From the NCBI RefSeq assembly GCF_021654795.1, contig NZ_AP025344.1, positions 4,898,501 through 4,962,500 of the forward strand: a stretch of 64,000 nucleotides of DNA, read 5' to 3'. The number at the start of each line of letters is the position of its first letter. Position 1 is the stretch's first letter. Below, in pieces: positions 61,329-64,000 of the stretch. Position numbers and translations under genes: made by a program. This DNA comes from Paenibacillus dendritiformis. GTDB taxonomy: Bacteria > Bacillota > Bacilli > Paenibacillales > Paenibacillaceae. Below the pieces are notes generated by a model. The model saw only the letters and a list, made by a program, of their open reading frames with translations, made no database searches and was not told the DNA's origin.

Positions 61329-64000
61329 TCAAACTTTACGATAAATTGCTTCTTCCACGGATATTGATCCGTCTGCAAGCCCTTGTATAAGAAGGTCTAA
61401 TTCATCCTCTGACGGAGCACTGGTTTCTTTGCTTGGCTCAGGCTTGCCGGGCGGTTCTTTCTTGACTTGTTTTGATTCGATAAAGTCGGACAATTTGGAA
61501 ACCGTCGGGTAATTGAAGATGCTTGCGATGTCTACCTGTCCAGGAAATTCCTTATCGATTTCTTTGAGGAGGTACGTCGCCATAATGGAATCCCCTCCCA
61601 TATCACTGAAGCTCATGTTGATATCTATCTCTTCCGATTCAAAGAGATTCATCCAAATAAGCTTGACCCTTTGAAGGGTGGTCATCTGTCTCTCATTGGT
61701 CGCAGGCACTTTTTTATGATTGCTCTTCAAATGATCTTTTTTTACGGCCGGTTGCATCCCCTTCATAAGCCTGTCTGACAGCCGCAACGGAATGGAATCG
61801 TAATTCGCGCTTACGATCTGCATGTTCATTGTTCCGACAATTACACGCTTATAAGGACTTCCAATGACTTGATAAAAAGCTTGCATCGCCTGCGTATCTG
61901 TAAGACTGTAAAGCACTCCATCCTGGATATTGAACCGGGATGCAATTCCGATATTCTTCCAGGCCGGCCAATTGAAGCATATCGTGTTTCGTCCTTGACT
62001 ATTTCTATAATCACAGTATGAATCCTGAAAAACATTTGCCGCAGTATAGTCTGCTTGCCCAGCCTCGCCCAACATACTCGAAATGGAAGAGGACAGGATA
62101 AAAAATTGAAGATCGTCTTCTCGTGTTAATTGATCCAGCAACCATGTCCCCAGCATCTTCGGTTGCAGAACCTTATCGGCCTGTTCCTCTTCTTTGTTCA
62201 TAATATAGGCGTCGTCAGCTGCTCCCGCTAAATGAATGACCCCATGTATCCGGTCAAATCTGTCCCTGATTTCATTAAGCGCATTCGCAATTTGTGGCTT
62301 GTCTGTGATATCGGCCATGTATACTTCAAGAGAGCCGCCACTAGATGCTGCCTGCTTTTTCAGAAGAGAAAGAGCCTCCGTATTTCTCTCCGTCTCCCCG
62401 TTCCTGCTGATCAGCGCAACCTGAATGCCTAAATCCAGCAAAGATTGCGTCATAGCCATGCCGATACCGCCGGTCCCGCCCGTAATGATATAGGCCCCGT
62501 CCTTTTTCCACTGAAATTCTTGTGTATCCGTCTGATCGATCTCCAAAACGTCTATCTTTTCGATATACTTTTGCGAGTCTCTTATTGCGATTTGATAAGG
62601 CCATTCACAGCTCTGGATCGTATCCCAAATCTCGCCTAAATCAAATCCGTCATCTACATCAATGCAGCGCACCTTGAGGTTTGGATATTCCTTTTCAATA
62701 GACTTTCCATAACCGCACAAAGCTGCCGAATATGGATTGATGATCTTCTCATTGCCGGATACACTGTATGCATTCTTGATTACAAAATAGATAGCTATGG
62801 AAGCAGCGTACCCATTGTTCACAATGGCCTTTATCATTCTGCGAGCACTGATCACTCCATGATTAAACTCTTGATCCACATCTTTGGTGAAGTCGTCATT
62901 CATCGAAAGCATATGAACAATCGAAGCCGGTTGATCGTCCTTCAGATTTTTAAATAAGGTGTCATAGTCTGACTGCGTTCTGATATTGCTATAGCTCACT
63001 CCAGGCATATCAGTTCCTAGGTTGTTGGGGGATACATGAATGACGTTAAGATAGTCTGGGGCAGTAATGCGCTTGTCTCTGGAAAACACAATAACAGGGT
63101 CCTGTAGTTTTTGAGATGGAGACGGTGCCGGTAATGAATCGTATTTCTCCCAAGTTATCGCGTAGTACATATCATTTTGTTCTTTGCTTAAGGCCGCTTT
63201 ATTCACATGTTTAATGGTATAATTGCTCGCTTCCAGCAGAACGTTATGATTGCTGTCAGCTATCGTGAGGTCAAAAACAATAGCTTCCGCTTCATGGTCA
63301 TTGGATTTCCTCCGGATGTGGCTGTAAAGCTTTTGTGTCAAAGGACCATACACCTTCAGCGACCCGTAAGACATAGGCAGATACAATCCATATCCGGTTG
63401 ATTGTGTCACTACGTTGACCGCGATATCCATTAAGGAAGGATGTAAGGCAAATTCGTTAAGATCATCCGCAAATTTATCCGGCAAGTATAACTCCGCCAA
63501 TACTTCGTTCTTCCCTATTGCCACCGAAGTAATTAACGAACTCCACCTTTCTCCAAAATGAAGCTTGTCGTTCATATCTTCTGAAGAGAAACGGTCGAGG
63601 TGATCCTGACTCATTTTTTCGCATCTGTTCTGAATAGATAATCGATCAAAAGGAAGTGCATTTTCTTGGTTGATATACACACTTCCTTGACAATGAATTT
63701 CCCATTCTTCAACTACAGGTGTTTTGCTGGTGATAACAAATTCAACAAATTGATCCTTTTTTCTTAATACGGTCTGAATCTCTCTTTCTTCATTCTCTTT
63801 CAGAACAAAGGGCTTCATGAAAATAATATTTCTAAACTCCAGACCGGCCCCTTTAAAATACTGGTTGCAACAGTAATTTACCATCTCGATATACGCTGTG
63901 CCCGGCATTAAATAATCATTCAAAACCATATGCTCGCTAAGTACCCAATAATCTTCTACGCGGAATACCGTACTGTAGATATTTTGCTCCACAGAATCGG
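61329..64000 (-). CDS. Polyketide synthase segment DH-KR-ACP (5' end outside window)
   Basis: At least 890 residues; the frame is open to the window edge, so upstream domains (probably a KS) are cut off. Seen in order: DH double hot-dog domain (HMVLNDYLMPGTAY, with Asn where HxxxGxxxxP has Gly; LHPSLMDIAVN with the catalytic Asp), KR (ITGGTGGIGMAM; catalytic LSSSISS, Tyr and Asn in ADYTAANVF; HLAGAADDAYI with the Asp pair typical of B-type KRs) and ACP (DMGGDSIMA). The C-terminal SEDELDLLIQGLADGSISVEEA looks like a docking tail for the next protein. No AT, consistent with trans-AT. Confidence 0.9.
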   Translation of the reverse strand, partial: DSVEQNIYSTVFRVEDYWVLSEHMVLNDYLMPGTAYIEMVNYCCNQYFKGAGLEFRNIIFMKPFVLKENEEREIQTVLRKKDQFVEFVITSKTPVVEEWEIHCQGSVYINQENALPFDRLSIQNRCEKMSQDHLDRFSSEDMNDKLHFGERWSSLITSVAIGKNEVLAELYLPDKFADDLNEFALHPSLMDIAVNVVTQSTGYGLYLPMSYGSLKVYGPLTQKLYSHIRRKSNDHEAEAIVFDLTIADSNHNVLLEASNYTIKHVNKAALSKEQNDMYYAITWEKYDSLPAPSPSQKLQDPVIVFSRDKRITAPDYLNVIHVSPNNLGTDMPGVSYSNIRTQSDYDTLFKNLKDDQPASIVHMLSMNDDFTKDVDQEFNHGVISARRMIKAIVNNGYAASIAIYFVIKNAYSVSGNEKIINPYSAALCGYGKSIEKEYPNLKVRCIDVDDGFDLGEIWDTIQSCEWPYQIAIRDSQKYIEKIDVLEIDQTDTQEFQWKKDGAYIITGGTGGIGMAMTQSLLDLGIQVALISRNGETERNTEALSLLKKQAASSGGSLEVYMADITDKPQIANALNEIRDRFDRIHGVIHLAGAADDAYIMNKEEEQADKVLQPKMLGTWLLDQLTREDDLQFFILSSSISSMLGEAGQADYTAANVFQDSYCDYRNSQGRNTICFNWPAWKNIGIASRFNIQDGVLYSLTDTQAMQAFYQVIGSPYKRVIVGTMNMQIVSANYDSIPLRLSDRLMKGMQPAVKKDHLKSNHKKVPATNERQMTTLQRVKLIWMNLFESEEIDINMSFSDMGGDSIMATYLLKEIDKEFPGQVDIASIFNYPTVSKLSDFIESKQVKKEPPGKPEPSKETSAPSEDELDLLIQGLADGSISVEEAIYRKV

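Overview
The window looks like chromosome of a Paenibacillus-type Gram-positive bacterium. Gene content (monoderm type IV pilus locus, SAM riboswitch on metNIQ, DeoR/DeoD pair, MurQ salvage, ABC-F protein with an attenuator leader, IS1182-family elements), strong AGGAGG-type ribosome binding sites with frequent TTG/GTG starts, and a high-GC background all fit. The genus is inferred from gene content only. From about 51.1 kb to the right edge the DNA is visibly richer in A+T, where a PKS/NRPS biosynthetic cluster begins.

Layout. 1-402: edge of a TetR gene with its own palindrome. 0.6-13.8 kb: type IV pilus locus. Three minor-pilin or tip-type genes lie on +, facing a minus-strand run pilB-pilT-pilC-major pilin-pilD-pilM-pilN-pilO. 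The major pilin is split by a 1,551-bp IS1182-family element with 15-bp inverted ends and a 4-bp target duplication, and can be reconstructed exactly. 14.0-23.2 kb: a minus-strand operon for uptake and breakdown of cell-wall amino sugars (MurR-like regulator, MurQ, sugar ABC importer without an ATPase, a GNAT gene broken by one stop codon, PIG-L protein, cytoplasmic NamZ, MurNAc/GlcNAc kinase). 23.7-27.5 kb: deoD, deoR and a secreted 5'-nucleotidase, a nucleoside-salvage set. 27.9-30.2 kb: an S9 peptidase. 30.3-34.2 kb: SAM-I riboswitch, metN-metI-metQ and an iron-type alcohol dehydrogenase. 34.4-40.7 kb: DUF2332 protein, TrmB regulator plus DHA2 drug exporter sharing an operator, ABC-F protein behind a uORF/terminator leader, and a metallo-beta-lactamase-fold hydrolase. 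40.7-45.8 kb: repeat-rich DNA, two SAM methyltransferases and a decayed IS1182-type transposase. 45.8-51.0 kb: ArsR/flavin-reductase pair, DUF421/DUF4363 pair, one unrecognised ORF, and two Dpp-type permeases without an ATPase.

51.1-64.0 kb (minus strand, continuing past the right edge): PKS DH-KR-ACP, hybrid KS-ACP-C-A-PCP without an acyltransferase (trans-AT type), a free-standing condensation domain, and a serine peptidase fused to a cyclic-peptide-type ABC exporter. The last protein resembles the peptidase/exporters that remove an N-acyl-D-Asn prodrug cap in zwittermicin-type pathways (ClbP/XcnG logic). The cluster therefore probably makes a self-protected prodrug antibiotic; this is the most interesting system here.
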